A DNA stretch of 28,782 bases from Anaerolineales bacterium UBA2200 (GTDB lineage: Bacteria > Chloroflexota > Anaerolineae > UBA2200): positions 1 to 28,782 of the forward strand of contig DCVA01000051.1 of the NCBI GenBank assembly GCA_002327925.1. Reading direction: 5' to 3'. A program made the position numbers and the translations under genes. Shown here piece by piece: positions 7,718-15,129 of this stretch. The notes below the pieces were generated by a model. That model did no database searches. It was not told where the DNA came from and worked only from the letters and a program-made list of their open reading frames with translations. The stretch's first letter is position 1. The number at the start of each line of letters is the position of its first letter.

Positions 7718-8511
7718 TCTTGGCCACGGCCTCCTCTCATCATGCTCGCACCAGGCAGCTCAGCTTGAACACGCCGACGATGCGTGGTATAGCGAAAGCG
7801 ATCCAGGCGAAACGTAGCTTCGGTGTACTCGACCGCGCAACCGTTCCCGTCGTACGCGGTGCGCTGGAAATGCCAGACAGGGGCAGCTGCATCCAGTCCC
7901 AGGGCTTTGGCCTCTGCAACAGTAGGTGGCCCGGCAGCAAACGAGTCAACAGCTTCCTGCGGGAGTGACCCATAGTGATCCTCGAGCAGGTGGTACACCG
8001 ACCGGTTGGTCAGATCAGCCGACGCCAGGAGAGGGAACCGGTCATAGGGGAAATGGGATACTTCCGTGGCGATTGGCTCGCCGTCTACCACTCGAAGTCT
8101 GCGCAGGACGACCACACGCGTGCCCGGCGGCACATGCAGCTGCTGGGCGGCTCTGCCCGCGGCTGGCACCACGTCCTGTGTGAGAACGCGCGTCTCCAGG
8201 CGCTGCCCATACGCCTCAGCCTCCTCGGTGAAACTGCGCAGGCCATCGGCCGCAAAGGGCACCTCCCTTCGCGACCTGGCCACAAAGCTGCCCTTCGCGC
8301 GACGACGGTAGATAAGACCGTCCTTGACCAGCTCCGCCAGTGCCTGGCGCACAGTCATCCGGCTGACGCCCAGTTGTTCACGCAGCTCTGCTTCTGTCGG
8401 AAGCTGTTCCCCGGTTCTGAGCTTGCCCGTCTCGATCAAAACGCGCAGTTGCTCGTGTATCTGAATATACCGCGGAACCGGGCTGTTACCGTCGATCGCT
8501 AGATCCGGCAT
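7714..8511 (-). CDS. GntR-family regulator, HutC/UTRA type
   Basis: A 265-residue transcription regulator. Residues about 12-78 form the winged helix-turn-helix: PRYIQIHEQLRVLIETGKL, then LPTEAELREQLGVSRMTVRQ and the wing YRRRAKGSFVA. Residues about 95-245 are a UTRA ligand-binding domain of the HutC class (GTRVVVLRRLRVVDGEPIA, EYTEATFRLDRFRY). The start at 8509-8511 has AAGGAG six bases upstream. A longer frame to 8568 would begin inside the promoter and is rejected. It is the first gene of the operon and probably represses its own transcript, with the effector a pathway substrate or phosphorylated intermediate. Two palindromes overlap its promoter. Confidence 0.92.
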   Translation of the reverse strand: MPDLAIDGNSPVPRYIQIHEQLRVLIETGKLRTGEQLPTEAELREQLGVSRMTVRQALAELVKDGLIYRRRAKGSFVARSRREVPFAADGLRSFTEEAEAYGQRLETRVLTQDVVPAAGRAAQQLHVPPGTRVVVLRRLRVVDGEPIATEVSHFPYDRFPLLASADLTNRSVYHLLEDHYGSLPQEAVDSFAAGPPTVAEAKALGLDAAAPVWHFQRTAYDGNGCAVEYTEATFRLDRFRYTTHRRRVQAELPGASMMRGGRGQE

Positions 8512-8555
8512 CAGGGCTCCTTCGTCTCGCCTGCAACTCGGCCAGCCGACTCTCA

Positions 8556-8569
8556 AATGTACGTACATT
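8556..8569. promoter_or_regulatory. Palindromic operator candidate at the gntR -10/start region
   Basis: A perfect 14-bp palindrome AATGTACGTACATT. It overlaps the end of the -10 box and the expected start site of the gntR promoter, where a bound dimer would block initiation. GntR/UTRA proteins usually bind short palindromes of this kind. Assignment to this regulator is an inference from position. Confidence 0.65.
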
Positions 8570-8595
8570 ATACGGCAGACAGGTTAGCCTGTCAA
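8567..8595 (-). promoter_or_regulatory. Promoter of the gntR-kinase-dehydrogenase-aldolase operon
   Basis: On the minus strand TTGACA (8595-8590), 17-bp spacer, TATAAT (8572-8567). Both boxes match the sigma70-type consensus at every position and the spacer is optimal. Such a strong promoter would be expected to need repression, which fits the two overlapping palindromes. Confidence 0.88.
8578..8593. promoter_or_regulatory. Palindromic operator candidate over the gntR -35 box
   Basis: Inverted repeat GACAGG-TTAG-CCTGTC whose right arm overlaps the -35 hexamer. A second, overlapping inverted repeat (ACAGGTT at 8579-8585 with AACCTGT at 8594-8600) shares the same bases. Its sequence differs from the 8556-8569 palindrome, so it may be bound by a different protein or in a different mode. 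Confidence 0.55.
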
Positions 8596-8625
8596 CCTGT
8601 TCGGCGCAGAACGGGCACTTGACAC

Positions 8626-8654
8626 TTGGCGGACGACTCGAGCTGCGCTATAAT
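8626..8654 (+). promoter_or_regulatory. argF promoter
   Basis: TTGGCG (8626-8631), 17-bp spacer, TATAAT (8649-8654). The -10 box is a full match and the -35 box matches at four of six positions. A better TTGACA lies at 8619-8624, but its 24-bp spacer is too long. It is divergent from the gntR promoter; the -35 boxes are about 30 bp apart, so a regulator bound near 8578-8600 could touch both. Confidence 0.72.
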
Positions 8655-8679
8655 AACCCGACCAGACAAGGAGGGAGCG

Positions 8680-9606
8680 ATGAACAAGGACCTGCTGAGC
8701 CTCGCAGAACTGACCGCTGATGAACTGTGGCACCTGCTCAACGTTGCCCAGGAGCTGAAGGATGAATGGAAAGGCGGCGGCAATCAGCCAATCCTGATGG
8801 GCAAGACGCTGGGCATGATCTTTCAGAAGCCATCCCTCCGCACGAGAGTCTCCTTCGAAATGGCCATGCATCAACTGGGCGGTCACGCCATGTACCTGTC
8901 GCCGGAGGAGATCCAGCTCGGGAGGCGCGAGAGTGTCCCCGACGTCGCGCGCGTGTTGAGCCGATTCGTCGATTGCATCATGGCCCGCGTGTTCTCCCAC
9001 AAGGATGTTCAGACCCTCGCCGAGTACTCGCAAGTACCCGTGATCAACGGCCTCTCGGATCATTCCCATCCCTGCCAGGGCCTGGGCGATCTGCTTACCA
9101 TGATGGAACACAAGGGAAATCTACGCGGCCTCAAGCTTGCCTGGTGCGGCGATGGTAACAATGTACTTACGTCGCTGCTCTTCGGGGCAGCCAGGCTGGG
9201 CATTGATGTCGCCGTCGCCACCCCCATCGGCTTTGAGCCCCCCAGCGATGTCCTTGAGGTAGCCTTCCGCTTTGCGCAGGAGAACAGCTCCGAGATCGAC
9301 ATTGGCCACAATCCCAACGACGCCGTCCGTGATGCTGACGTCATCTATACCGACGTCTGGACGAGCATGGGGCAAGAAGCGGAGAAGGAACAAAGGCTTC
9401 GCCTCTTCCCTCCGTACCAGGTCAATTCCACCCTGATCGCCAATGCCAAGCCCGACGTCATCGTGATGCACTGCCTGCCGGCACATCGCGGCGAAGAGAT
9501 CACCGATGAAGTGGCTGATGGACCGAATTCTGTGCTCTGGGACCAGGCGGAGAATCGAATGCACGCCCAGAAGGCTGTACTTGCGGTCCTTCTGGCCAAT
9601 AAGTAA
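8680..9606 (+). CDS. argF: Ornithine carbamoyltransferase
   Basis: Catalyses carbamoyl phosphate + L-ornithine to L-citrulline in arginine synthesis; a cytosolic trimer in the family. The 308-residue length is typical. Carbamoyl-phosphate loop: KPSLRTRVSFE (the family SxRTR). Further signatures: SDHSHPCQGLGDLLTM (HPCQ), the ornithine-binding loop DVWTSMGQE (SMG) and MHCLPAHRGEEI (HCLP with the catalytic Cys). These separate it from aspartate carbamoyltransferase. The start at 8680 follows AAGGAGGGA; a frame from 8626 would start inside the promoter. No other arginine gene is nearby. cdaA follows 59 bp later on the same strand, so they may share a transcript. Confidence 0.96.
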   Translation: MNKDLLSLAELTADELWHLLNVAQELKDEWKGGGNQPILMGKTLGMIFQKPSLRTRVSFEMAMHQLGGHAMYLSPEEIQLGRRESVPDVARVLSRFVDCIMARVFSHKDVQTLAEYSQVPVINGLSDHSHPCQGLGDLLTMMEHKGNLRGLKLAWCGDGNNVLTSLLFGAARLGIDVAVATPIGFEPPSDVLEVAFRFAQENSSEIDIGHNPNDAVRDADVIYTDVWTSMGQEAEKEQRLRLFPPYQVNSTLIANAKPDVIVMHCLPAHRGEEITDEVADGPNSVLWDQAENRMHAQKAVLAVLLANK

Positions 9607-9665
9607 TGCTCGTGATAGGTCGATTTCGCCAACCGGTCACGATTGAAGGCGGAGCGTGGCTCTGA

Positions 9666-10523
9666 GTGTCTGATATCCTGTGGCTCGTTTCACGGATGCG
9701 CTTCAGCGACGCAGTGGACATCCTGCTCGTGGCCCTCATCTTCTTTGCACTGCTCCAGCTCATCCGCGGCACGCAGGCAATTCAGCTCCTGCGGGGTGTC
9801 ATCATCTTCATCTCGCTGGCCATTTTGTTAAGCAGCGTGCTGAGATTGACTGCCTTCAGCTGGTTGCTCAAGAATGCAATCCCTGCCCTACTGGTCGCTG
9901 TCCCCGTGATCTTCCAGCCGGAACTTCGCCGGGCATTCGAACGACTCGGCCGCGCAGGGAACCTGATCGACAGACCAATGCGTGAGGCAGCAGCGAACCG
10001 CACCATCACGCAGGTAGCCAGAGCTGCCCGGATGCTGTCTGAGGCCCATCAGGGCGCGCTGGTCATCCTTGAGCGCGCTACCGGCCTGCAGGCCTATGCA
10101 GATACGGGCGTTCCCATTTACGCCCAGGTTTCCAGCGAGCTTCTGCTCACTATCTTCTTCCCGAGCACGGCGCTGCACGACGGCGCAGTCATCATCCGTG
10201 AGGATCAGATCCTGGCGGCAGCCACCGTCCTGCCTCTATCCGGCAGCCGCCTGGCAGACCGCTACCTGGGAACTCGCCACCGCGCCGCTTTGGGGATCAG
10301 CGAGCAGACTGACGCCATCGCAATCGTCGTCTCAGAGGAAACGGGCACCATCTCAGTAGCGCACAATGGCCGCATGGTGCGCCACCTCGACGAGAGTCGG
10401 CTAAGAAGCATTCTGCAGAGGCTTTATCGGCCCTATAGCTCCCAGTTTGACATCGGGACCTGGCTGCACGAGCGGCGCAAAGCGAATGGCGCTTCACGCG
10501 ATGTGAAAGAGCTGCAGGAATGA
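9666..10523 (+). CDS. cdaA: Diadenylate cyclase CdaA (DisA_N domain)
   Basis: Makes the second messenger cyclic di-AMP from two ATP at the membrane. It has 285 residues. Three predicted membrane helices fall at about residues 17-34, 43-60 and 68-84, then a short linker and the DAC domain (about 105-250). The catalytic signatures are DGA at 172-174 (TALHDGAVIIR) and RHR at 204-206 (LGTRHRAALGIS), with GALVILERATG earlier in the fold. The start is GTG at 9666, with only a distant GGAG upstream. The next ATG (residue 11) would clip the region before the first helix and lacks a ribosome-binding site. Followed with a 4-bp overlap by the YbbR partner, the usual cdaA-cdaR pair. Confidence 0.95.
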   Translation: MSDILWLVSRMRFSDAVDILLVALIFFALLQLIRGTQAIQLLRGVIIFISLAILLSSVLRLTAFSWLLKNAIPALLVAVPVIFQPELRRAFERLGRAGNLIDRPMREAAANRTITQVARAARMLSEAHQGALVILERATGLQAYADTGVPIYAQVSSELLLTIFFPSTALHDGAVIIREDQILAAATVLPLSGSRLADRYLGTRHRAALGISEQTDAIAIVVSEETGTISVAHNGRMVRHLDESRLRSILQRLYRPYSSQFDIGTWLHERRKANGASRDVKELQE

Positions 10524-11752
10524 TGGCCAAGCTCTGGCGCGCCTTCGCGTCGAACATCACCTCCGCTCTACTGGCTCTGTTGCTGGCACTGGTTTCCTGG
10601 CTGGCGGCCGTTTACGAGGCAGCGCCTCCGCGAACGGACTACCTGCCTGCTGTCCCGCTGAAGGTGATAAACCTCGGCGAGCAACTGATCATCTCCACTG
10701 AGATTCCCAGCGAAGTCAAGGTACAGGTGCGCGCGCTATCCACCACCTGGGAGCAGCTCTCGGCAGCCAAGTTCACGACCACCCTGGATCTTGCCGGACT
10801 GGGTGCGGGAGAGCACTCGGTGCAAATCCAGCTCGCCACGACAGACCCGGACGTGGTCCTGCTTGGATCTGAACCAGAGCAGGTGTCCGTGACCCTCGAG
10901 CAGACATCCTCGCGCAAGTTACGAGTCCGGGTCAAGGTTCTGGATGAAGAGAACATCCCCTTGGGTTACATCTCTAGGCTTCCTGTGGTAAGCCCGGACC
11001 AAATAACAGTCAGTGGCCGTAGCAGTGGGGTTGCGCTGATCGCAGAGGCAGTGATTGAGGTGAGCCTGAAAAACGCCCGGGAGACCGTCGTGAAACAGGA
11101 GGCGCCCACCCTTCTGGACGAGGAGGGCAATCGGGTGCAGGGGCTGGGGATGTCTCCCGGATCGGTGACCGTGACGGTTCAGATCGAGCGGCAGGTCGGA
11201 TACCGTGACGTAACGGTGCGTGCTGTGACGACCGGCGCGCCGGCGGCGGGCTACTGGACAAGCAACATCACCGTTGAACCGGCGCTGGTCACGGTATACG
11301 GCCAGCAATCTGTGATTGAGGGGTTGCCCGGCTACCTTGACACCCAGGCGCTGGACGTACAGGATGCCACTCGCGACATAATTCAGCGCGTCGCTCTGGC
11401 TCTGCCTGAGGGGGTTCTGGTGCTGGGCGACGGAGCGGGAAAGGAAGGCATCCTTGTCCAGGTGAGCGTGCAACCGCTGCTGGGAGGTCAGACCATGCGG
11501 CGCGAGCTCACCATTGAAAACCTCCGCGCCGGCCTTCAGGCGACTTCCTCTCTCACTCATGTGGACGTTATCCTCTCAGGACCATTGCCGGCACTGCAGG
11601 AGCTGAAACCGGAAGATGTTCATGTCACGCTGGACCTTTTGGGTCTGCCCAGGGGCACGCACAAGGTCACTCCGAAGATCACTCTTCCTGAGGGGTTAGG
11701 ACTCGAGGTCAAGAGCGTCGTGCCGGATGTGGTCGAGGTGGTAATCGAGTAG
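10520..11752 (+). CDS. cdaR: CdaR-type YbbR-domain protein
   Basis: A 410-residue membrane-anchored protein. One N-terminal helix (about residues 13-32, SALLALLLALVSWLAAVYEA) is followed by a large outer part made of about four YbbR repeats; each is a beta-rich unit of about 80 residues (VPLKVINLGEQLIIST, VRVKVLDEENIPLGY, DVTVRAVTTGAPAAGY, RRELTIENLRAGLQATS). In Firmicutes CdaR binds CdaA and tunes cyclic di-AMP synthesis. Its ATG overlaps the cdaA stop (ATGATGG, two possible start codons three bases apart), so translation is probably coupled. glmM, the frequent third member of this locus, is not present; convergent ribosomal genes follow. Confidence 0.92.
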   Translation: MMAKLWRAFASNITSALLALLLALVSWLAAVYEAAPPRTDYLPAVPLKVINLGEQLIISTEIPSEVKVQVRALSTTWEQLSAAKFTTTLDLAGLGAGEHSVQIQLATTDPDVVLLGSEPEQVSVTLEQTSSRKLRVRVKVLDEENIPLGYISRLPVVSPDQITVSGRSSGVALIAEAVIEVSLKNARETVVKQEAPTLLDEEGNRVQGLGMSPGSVTVTVQIERQVGYRDVTVRAVTTGAPAAGYWTSNITVEPALVTVYGQQSVIEGLPGYLDTQALDVQDATRDIIQRVALALPEGVLVLGDGAGKEGILVQVSVQPLLGGQTMRRELTIENLRAGLQATSSLTHVDVILSGPLPALQELKPEDVHVTLDLLGLPRGTHKVTPKITLPEGLGLEVKSVVPDVVEVVIE

Positions 11753-11799
11753 GCTCGGATGAGCAACCAGCCGGCTCAGTAGAGATCTCGACGACAATA

Positions 11800-11834
11800 G
11801 AGACCTCAGATGTCGAAGTGACGTCTGAGGTCTC
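11800..11834. terminator. Bidirectional terminator candidate between cdaR and rpsI
   Basis: A 15-bp stem with a 5-nt loop: GAGACCTCAGATGTC (11800-11814) pairs with GACGTCTGAGGTCTC (11820-11834), with one G-T wobble. It is the strongest inverted repeat in the window and lies between two convergent transcription units. Flanking T stretches are short on both strands (ACTTTG on plus, TATTGT on minus), so termination efficiency is uncertain. Confidence 0.7.
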
Positions 11835-11894
11835 ACTTTGCCTGCATACGACGAGGCGAAGGTCGTGCCCCGTCCATAATCAGCCAATTCGACT

Positions 11895-11933
11895 CAGCGC
11901 TCCTGCCGGAAATCCCCGCCTGCAGGAGCGCTG
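11895..11933. terminator. Second inverted repeat in the convergent gap
   Basis: CAGCGCTCCTGC (11895-11906) pairs perfectly over 12 bp with GCAGGAGCGCTG (11922-11933), with a 15-nt loop. On the plus strand it is followed by GAGTTTGG. It lies 38 bp beyond the rpsI stop. A small GTCCC/GGGAC hairpin at 11956-11970 sits between it and rpsI. Together these may form a tandem terminator for the ribosomal transcript. Confidence 0.55.
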
Positions 11934-11971
11934 GAGTTTGGCCTTGATGCCAGCGGTCCCCGAATGGGACT

Positions 11972-12364
11972 CTAGCGCTTGGTGTACTGAGGTGCCTTGC
12001 GTGCGCGCTTCAGACCGGGCTTCTTACGCTCCTTGGCCCTCGGGTCTCGAGTGAGGAACCCGCCCTGACGCAACGCCGGGCGCAGCTCAGGGTTCGCAGA
12101 CTGCAGAGCCCGCGCGATGCCGTGCGAGACAGCACCCGCCTGACCCGCCACTCCACCCCCGCTGACCTTCACAGATACATGATAGAGGTTCTGAGTGCTA
12201 GTGGCTCGAAGGGGTGCCAGGACCGTGCTCACGTCAGCCTCGCGCGAAAAGTACTGCTCGATGGGCTTCTCGTTGACTACGATGGCGCCCTCGCCAGGGT
12301 AAAGTCTCACCCGAGCGACGGAGGTCTTGCGTCTTCCCGTTCCGTGAACATACTTGCTTGACAT
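11972..12364 (-). CDS. rpsI: 30S ribosomal protein S9
   Basis: S9 of the small-subunit head; its C-terminal tail reaches the P-site tRNA. 130 residues, normal length. Signatures: HGTGRRKTSVARVRLYPGEG near the start, VSGGGVAGQAGAVSHGIARAL in the middle, and the basic end LTRDPRAKERKKPGLKRARK, finishing in the conserved YTKR. AAGGAG lies upstream of the ATG. It follows rplM by 30 bp, the standard L13-S9 pair, and is the last gene of the ribosomal cluster. Confidence 0.98.
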   Translation of the reverse strand: MSSKYVHGTGRRKTSVARVRLYPGEGAIVVNEKPIEQYFSREADVSTVLAPLRATSTQNLYHVSVKVSGGGVAGQAGAVSHGIARALQSANPELRPALRQGGFLTRDPRAKERKKPGLKRARKAPQYTKR

Positions 12365-12394
12365 TCGGCGATTCTCCTTGGAAAATCCTGCTGC

Positions 12395-12823
12395 CTAGAG
12401 TTCGAGCAGCTCGGGTTTTTGCGCGGCATGCGGGTGCTTGGGGCCCGCGTAGATCTTGAGCTTCTCCACCATCTGGCGGCCCAGGCGATTCTTCGGTAGC
12501 ATTCCGCGAATGGCATGCCGAAGCACGCGGTCCGGATGACTACGCAGCTGCTCGCCGAGCGAAACACTCCGCAACCCGCCCAGATGGCCAGAGTAGCTGT
12601 AGTATTGCTTGGTCTCGAGCTTGGCGCCCGTAACCTGCACCTTCTCAGCATTGATGATGATGACAAAATCGCCGTTGTCCACACTCGTGCTGTAGGATGG
12701 CTTGTGCTTCCCACGAAGAACACGGGCGACCTGGGTGGCCAGCCGCCCCAGCGTTTTGCCCTGCGCATCCACAACGTACCAGCGCCTCTGGACGGTCTGC
12801 TTCGTTACCTGTTGCGTCTTCAC
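12395..12823 (-). CDS. rplM: 50S ribosomal protein L13
   Basis: L13, an early-assembly protein of the large subunit. 142 residues, normal length. Signatures: WYVVDAQGKTLGRLATQVA, GDFVIIINAEKVQVTG and HAIRGMLPKNRLGRQM. The start codon is GTG (12821-12823) with AGGAGGAG eight bases upstream. An 81-bp gap separates it from truA, containing a TTGACA hexamer with no fitting -10 box and a CTTCCA/TGGAAG hairpin, so internal transcription or leader control is possible but not shown. Confidence 0.98.
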   Translation of the reverse strand: MKTQQVTKQTVQRRWYVVDAQGKTLGRLATQVARVLRGKHKPSYSTSVDNGDFVIIINAEKVQVTGAKLETKQYYSYSGHLGGLRSVSLGEQLRSHPDRVLRHAIRGMLPKNRLGRQMVEKLKIYAGPKHPHAAQKPELLEL

Positions 12824-12892
12824 TTAGCAACTCCTCCTAACGTTCGCCTTCCATACATGGACTTGCTTCCACTCTGGAAGGATTGTCAATGA

Positions 12893-12907
12893 TAGCCGAT
12901 ACGGCTA
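12893..12907 (-). other. Inverted repeat over the truA stop codon
   Basis: A perfect 6-bp stem TAGCCG-TAT-CGGCTA that includes the truA TAG stop codon. No T tract follows, so it is more likely to affect RNA stability or spacing between truA and rplM than to be a full terminator. Confidence 0.35.
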
Positions 12908-13711
12908 GTAGTTCACGTGCACCAGACACAGGCCCTGCGGCGGGGCATCCACTGCCGGCGTGCGCCTGTGTCGAAGTGTCATCAGTTCCGCGAATCCCTC
13001 CACGCTCAGGGCTCCTGTGCCCACAAGAATCAGGTTTCCGGCCAACCTCCGCACCATGCGACGTAAAAACGCGTCGGCCTCGATGTCGAACACGACCGTG
13101 TCCCCTTCGCGACGCACGCCAGCGCTGAAGACGTTGCGGACAGTATTCTCGCCGCCCGGAGGCCAACCGAATGGCAGGAAGTCGTGTCTACCAACGAGAC
13201 AACGACAGGCCCGATCCATCATCTCCTCGTCCAACGGTCTGCCGCAGTGACACGCGCGGTGCCGCAGCAAGGGCGACCTCACGCCGCAATCGTAGACCGT
13301 GTAACGGTACTGGCGACTGCGCGCACTAAAACGGCTATGAAAGCCGGGCGGTGCCTGGCTCAGCTCGCGAATCGCCACGTCCTCTGCCAGTACAGCGTTA
13401 AGAGCGCGTTGTAGATCCACCGGTTCGTGTCGCCATGGCACTCGGAAATGGATCATCTGACCCAGAGCATGCACGCCCGTGTCAGTGCGACCAGCACCCA
13501 CCACACGACATGTGTGCTGCGTCACCTGGGCGATGGCCCGCTCCAGTTCTCCCTGCACGGTCCGACCCGTGCGTTGTATTTGGAATCCAAGGTACTCGGT
13601 GCCGTCGTATTCCACAACGGCCATCCACATTCGCGAAGCCACGCGTTCCGGCACGTCCTTGCTCTGCTCCTGGCAGGCACTGGCCAGACCGCGTGCCTTT
13701 CCAAGGCTCAC
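12905..13711 (-). CDS. truA: tRNA pseudouridine(38-40) synthase TruA
   Basis: Converts U38-U40 of the tRNA anticodon arm to pseudouridine. The core begins MAVVEYDGTEYLGFQIQ; the catalytic Asp is Asp77 in GAGRTDTGVHALGQ (numbered from the GTG at 13711). Later family segments are FHSRFSARSRQYRYTVYD and FLRRMVRRLAGNLILVGTG. The GTG start overlaps the rplQ stop by 4 bp (GTGA) but adds a 27-residue N-terminal stretch unlike the family and has only a weak GGTG upstream. Starts at the GTG near 13642 or the ATG at 13628-13630 fit the family better but lack clear ribosome-binding sites. The enzyme call is certain; the start is not. Confidence 0.93.
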   Translation of the reverse strand: MSLGKARGLASACQEQSKDVPERVASRMWMAVVEYDGTEYLGFQIQRTGRTVQGELERAIAQVTQHTCRVVGAGRTDTGVHALGQMIHFRVPWRHEPVDLQRALNAVLAEDVAIRELSQAPPGFHSRFSARSRQYRYTVYDCGVRSPLLRHRACHCGRPLDEEMMDRACRCLVGRHDFLPFGWPPGGENTVRNVFSAGVRREGDTVVFDIEADAFLRRMVRRLAGNLILVGTGALSVEGFAELMTLRHRRTPAVDAPPQGLCLVHVNY

Positions 13712-14061
13712 TTCACCAGCTCGAGCAACACCATGGGAGCCGCATCACCGCGTCGAGGTCCAACCTTGATCAAACGCGTATATCCACCTGGCGTGTCCTT
13801 GTAGCGAGGAGCAACCTCGTCAAAGAGCTTCTTCAGCAGTTCAGGGTCAGCGACCGTCTGCGATGCCTGCCTGCGTGCCACAAGATCCCCGCGCTTGGCC
13901 AGAGTGATGATCTTTTCAGCATCACCGCGCACCGCGCGAGCTTTGCCTTCAGTGGTCTCGATTCGCTCGTGGCGAATCAAGTCACAAATCAAGGAACGGA
14001 AGAGGGCTCGTCGCTGCCCCACGGTTCGTTTCAGAATTCGGCCTGCCACACGATGTCTCAT
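13708..14061 (-). CDS. rplQ: 50S ribosomal protein L17
   Basis: L17 of the large subunit near the exit tunnel. 117 residues, short bacterial form. The start MRHRVAGRILKRTVGQRRAL and the LICDLIRHERIETTEGKARA segment are diagnostic; the end GGYTRLIKVGPRRGDAAPM is also conserved. AAAGGAGG lies 11 bases upstream of the ATG. It directly follows rpoA, the usual end of the alpha operon, and its stop overlaps the upstream-most possible truA start. Confidence 0.98.
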   Translation of the reverse strand: MRHRVAGRILKRTVGQRRALFRSLICDLIRHERIETTEGKARAVRGDAEKIITLAKRGDLVARRQASQTVADPELLKKLFDEVAPRYKDTPGGYTRLIKVGPRRGDAAPMVLLELVK

Positions 14062-14106
14062 GGCGAGTGGCCTCCTTTCGGTTACAGTTGGTACGGCCGC
14101 GTATCG

Positions 14107-15129
14107 CTATGCCGTTTCCTCGTCGTCTTCCTCGGGCTCTGAGGCCACTTCTTCCGCAGCCCCCTCATCCTTTGACGACTCCATATCCTCGGGTGGAAGG
14201 TAACCCTTCTCACGCATCTTGCTCAGTAGCTCAGCCAGCGACTTTTGCCCAAAGTTGCGGATGGTGAGCAGTTCACCAGTTTGACCCTTCGACCATCGGT
14301 CCAGGATCTCGCCGACCTTGGTAATTCCGGCTCTCTTCAGACAGTTATACGCGCGCATCGAGAGCTCCAGCTCCTCAATGGGCCGATCGTACACCTGACT
14401 GGGAACAGCTGGTCGCACGATGTCCGCTTCCTTCAGCTCCTCCATGGGTACCTCACTGAAGCTGGAGACGGGCGTCAGGTGGCGCACCAGAATCTGAGCG
14501 GCCGAGCTCAAGGCCTCCGAAGGTCGGACTGTGCCATCCGTCCAGATCTCCAGATTGAGTCGATCATAGTCGGTCACCTGCTCGACTCGGGTAGGCTCTA
14601 CCGAGATGCTGACCTTCAGGATCGGGCTGAAGATGGCATCGATTGGGATCTGCCCAATAGGAAGCTTACCACGTTCCTCCGCGGGCGAGTAGCCCCTGCC
14701 ACGCTCCACCACGAACTCGATGTCGAGCTCCGTTTCCGATGAGTCCAGGGTGAGCAGATGCAGCTCCGGGTTGATGATCTCCACATCCGGCGGTGCCTCG
14801 ATATCGGCCGCAGTGAGCTCAGTCTTGCCGTGAGTGCTCACCATCAGCCGCACCGGTGCATCGGCAAAGTAGCGTACTCGCAGCTTTTTCGTGTTCAGGA
14901 TCAGGGTGGTCATGTCCTCTTTTGCGCCGGCAATGGCCGAGAACTCATGATACACGCCCGCAACGTGTACTGACGTAACGGCCGCACCAGCCAGTGACGA
15001 GAGCAAGACCCTTCGCAACGCATTCCCAATGGTCACTCCGTAGCCAGTCTCCAGAGGACTGACACTGTACCGGCCATAATTCTTGGTACTGGCGTCACAT
15101 TCGATTTTTGGCAGAACCATCTTCAACAA
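14107..15129 (-). CDS. rpoA: DNA-directed RNA polymerase subunit alpha
   Basis: The alpha subunit that nucleates RNA polymerase assembly and contacts activators and UP elements. N-terminal dimer domain: GRYSVSPLETGYGVTIGNAL, then RRVLLSSLAGAAVTSV. C-terminal domain from about residue 240 (IEELELSMRAYNCLKRAGI, LLTIRNFGQKSLAEL). The last 24 residues form an acidic tail (EEVASEPEEDDEETA). The best-supported start is TTG at 15127-15129: GGAGG sits six bases before it, whereas the first ATG (15118-15120) is 15 bases away. The TTG start gives MLKMVLPKIEC. Confidence 0.97.
   Translation of the reverse strand: MLKMVLPKIECDASTKNYGRYSVSPLETGYGVTIGNALRRVLLSSLAGAAVTSVHVAGVYHEFSAIAGAKEDMTTLILNTKKLRVRYFADAPVRLMVSTHGKTELTAADIEAPPDVEIINPELHLLTLDSSETELDIEFVVERGRGYSPAEERGKLPIGQIPIDAIFSPILKVSISVEPTRVEQVTDYDRLNLEIWTDGTVRPSEALSSAAQILVRHLTPVSSFSEVPMEELKEADIVRPAVPSQVYDRPIEELELSMRAYNCLKRAGITKVGEILDRWSKGQTGELLTIRNFGQKSLAELLSKMREKGYLPPEDMESSKDEGAAEEVASEPEEDDEETA

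Noticed and set aside
8619..8654. TTGACA at 8619-8624 as the argF -35 box
   Set aside because: The spacer to TATAAT would be 24 bp; TTGGCG at 8626 gives the normal 17 bp.
8584..9111. 175-codon open frame on the minus strand
   Set aside because: Antisense to argF and running into the divergent promoter region; codon pattern mirrors argF.
12850..12889. TTGACA (minus, 12889-12884) as a promoter for rplM-rpsI
   Set aside because: No acceptable -10 box lies 15-19 bp downstream.
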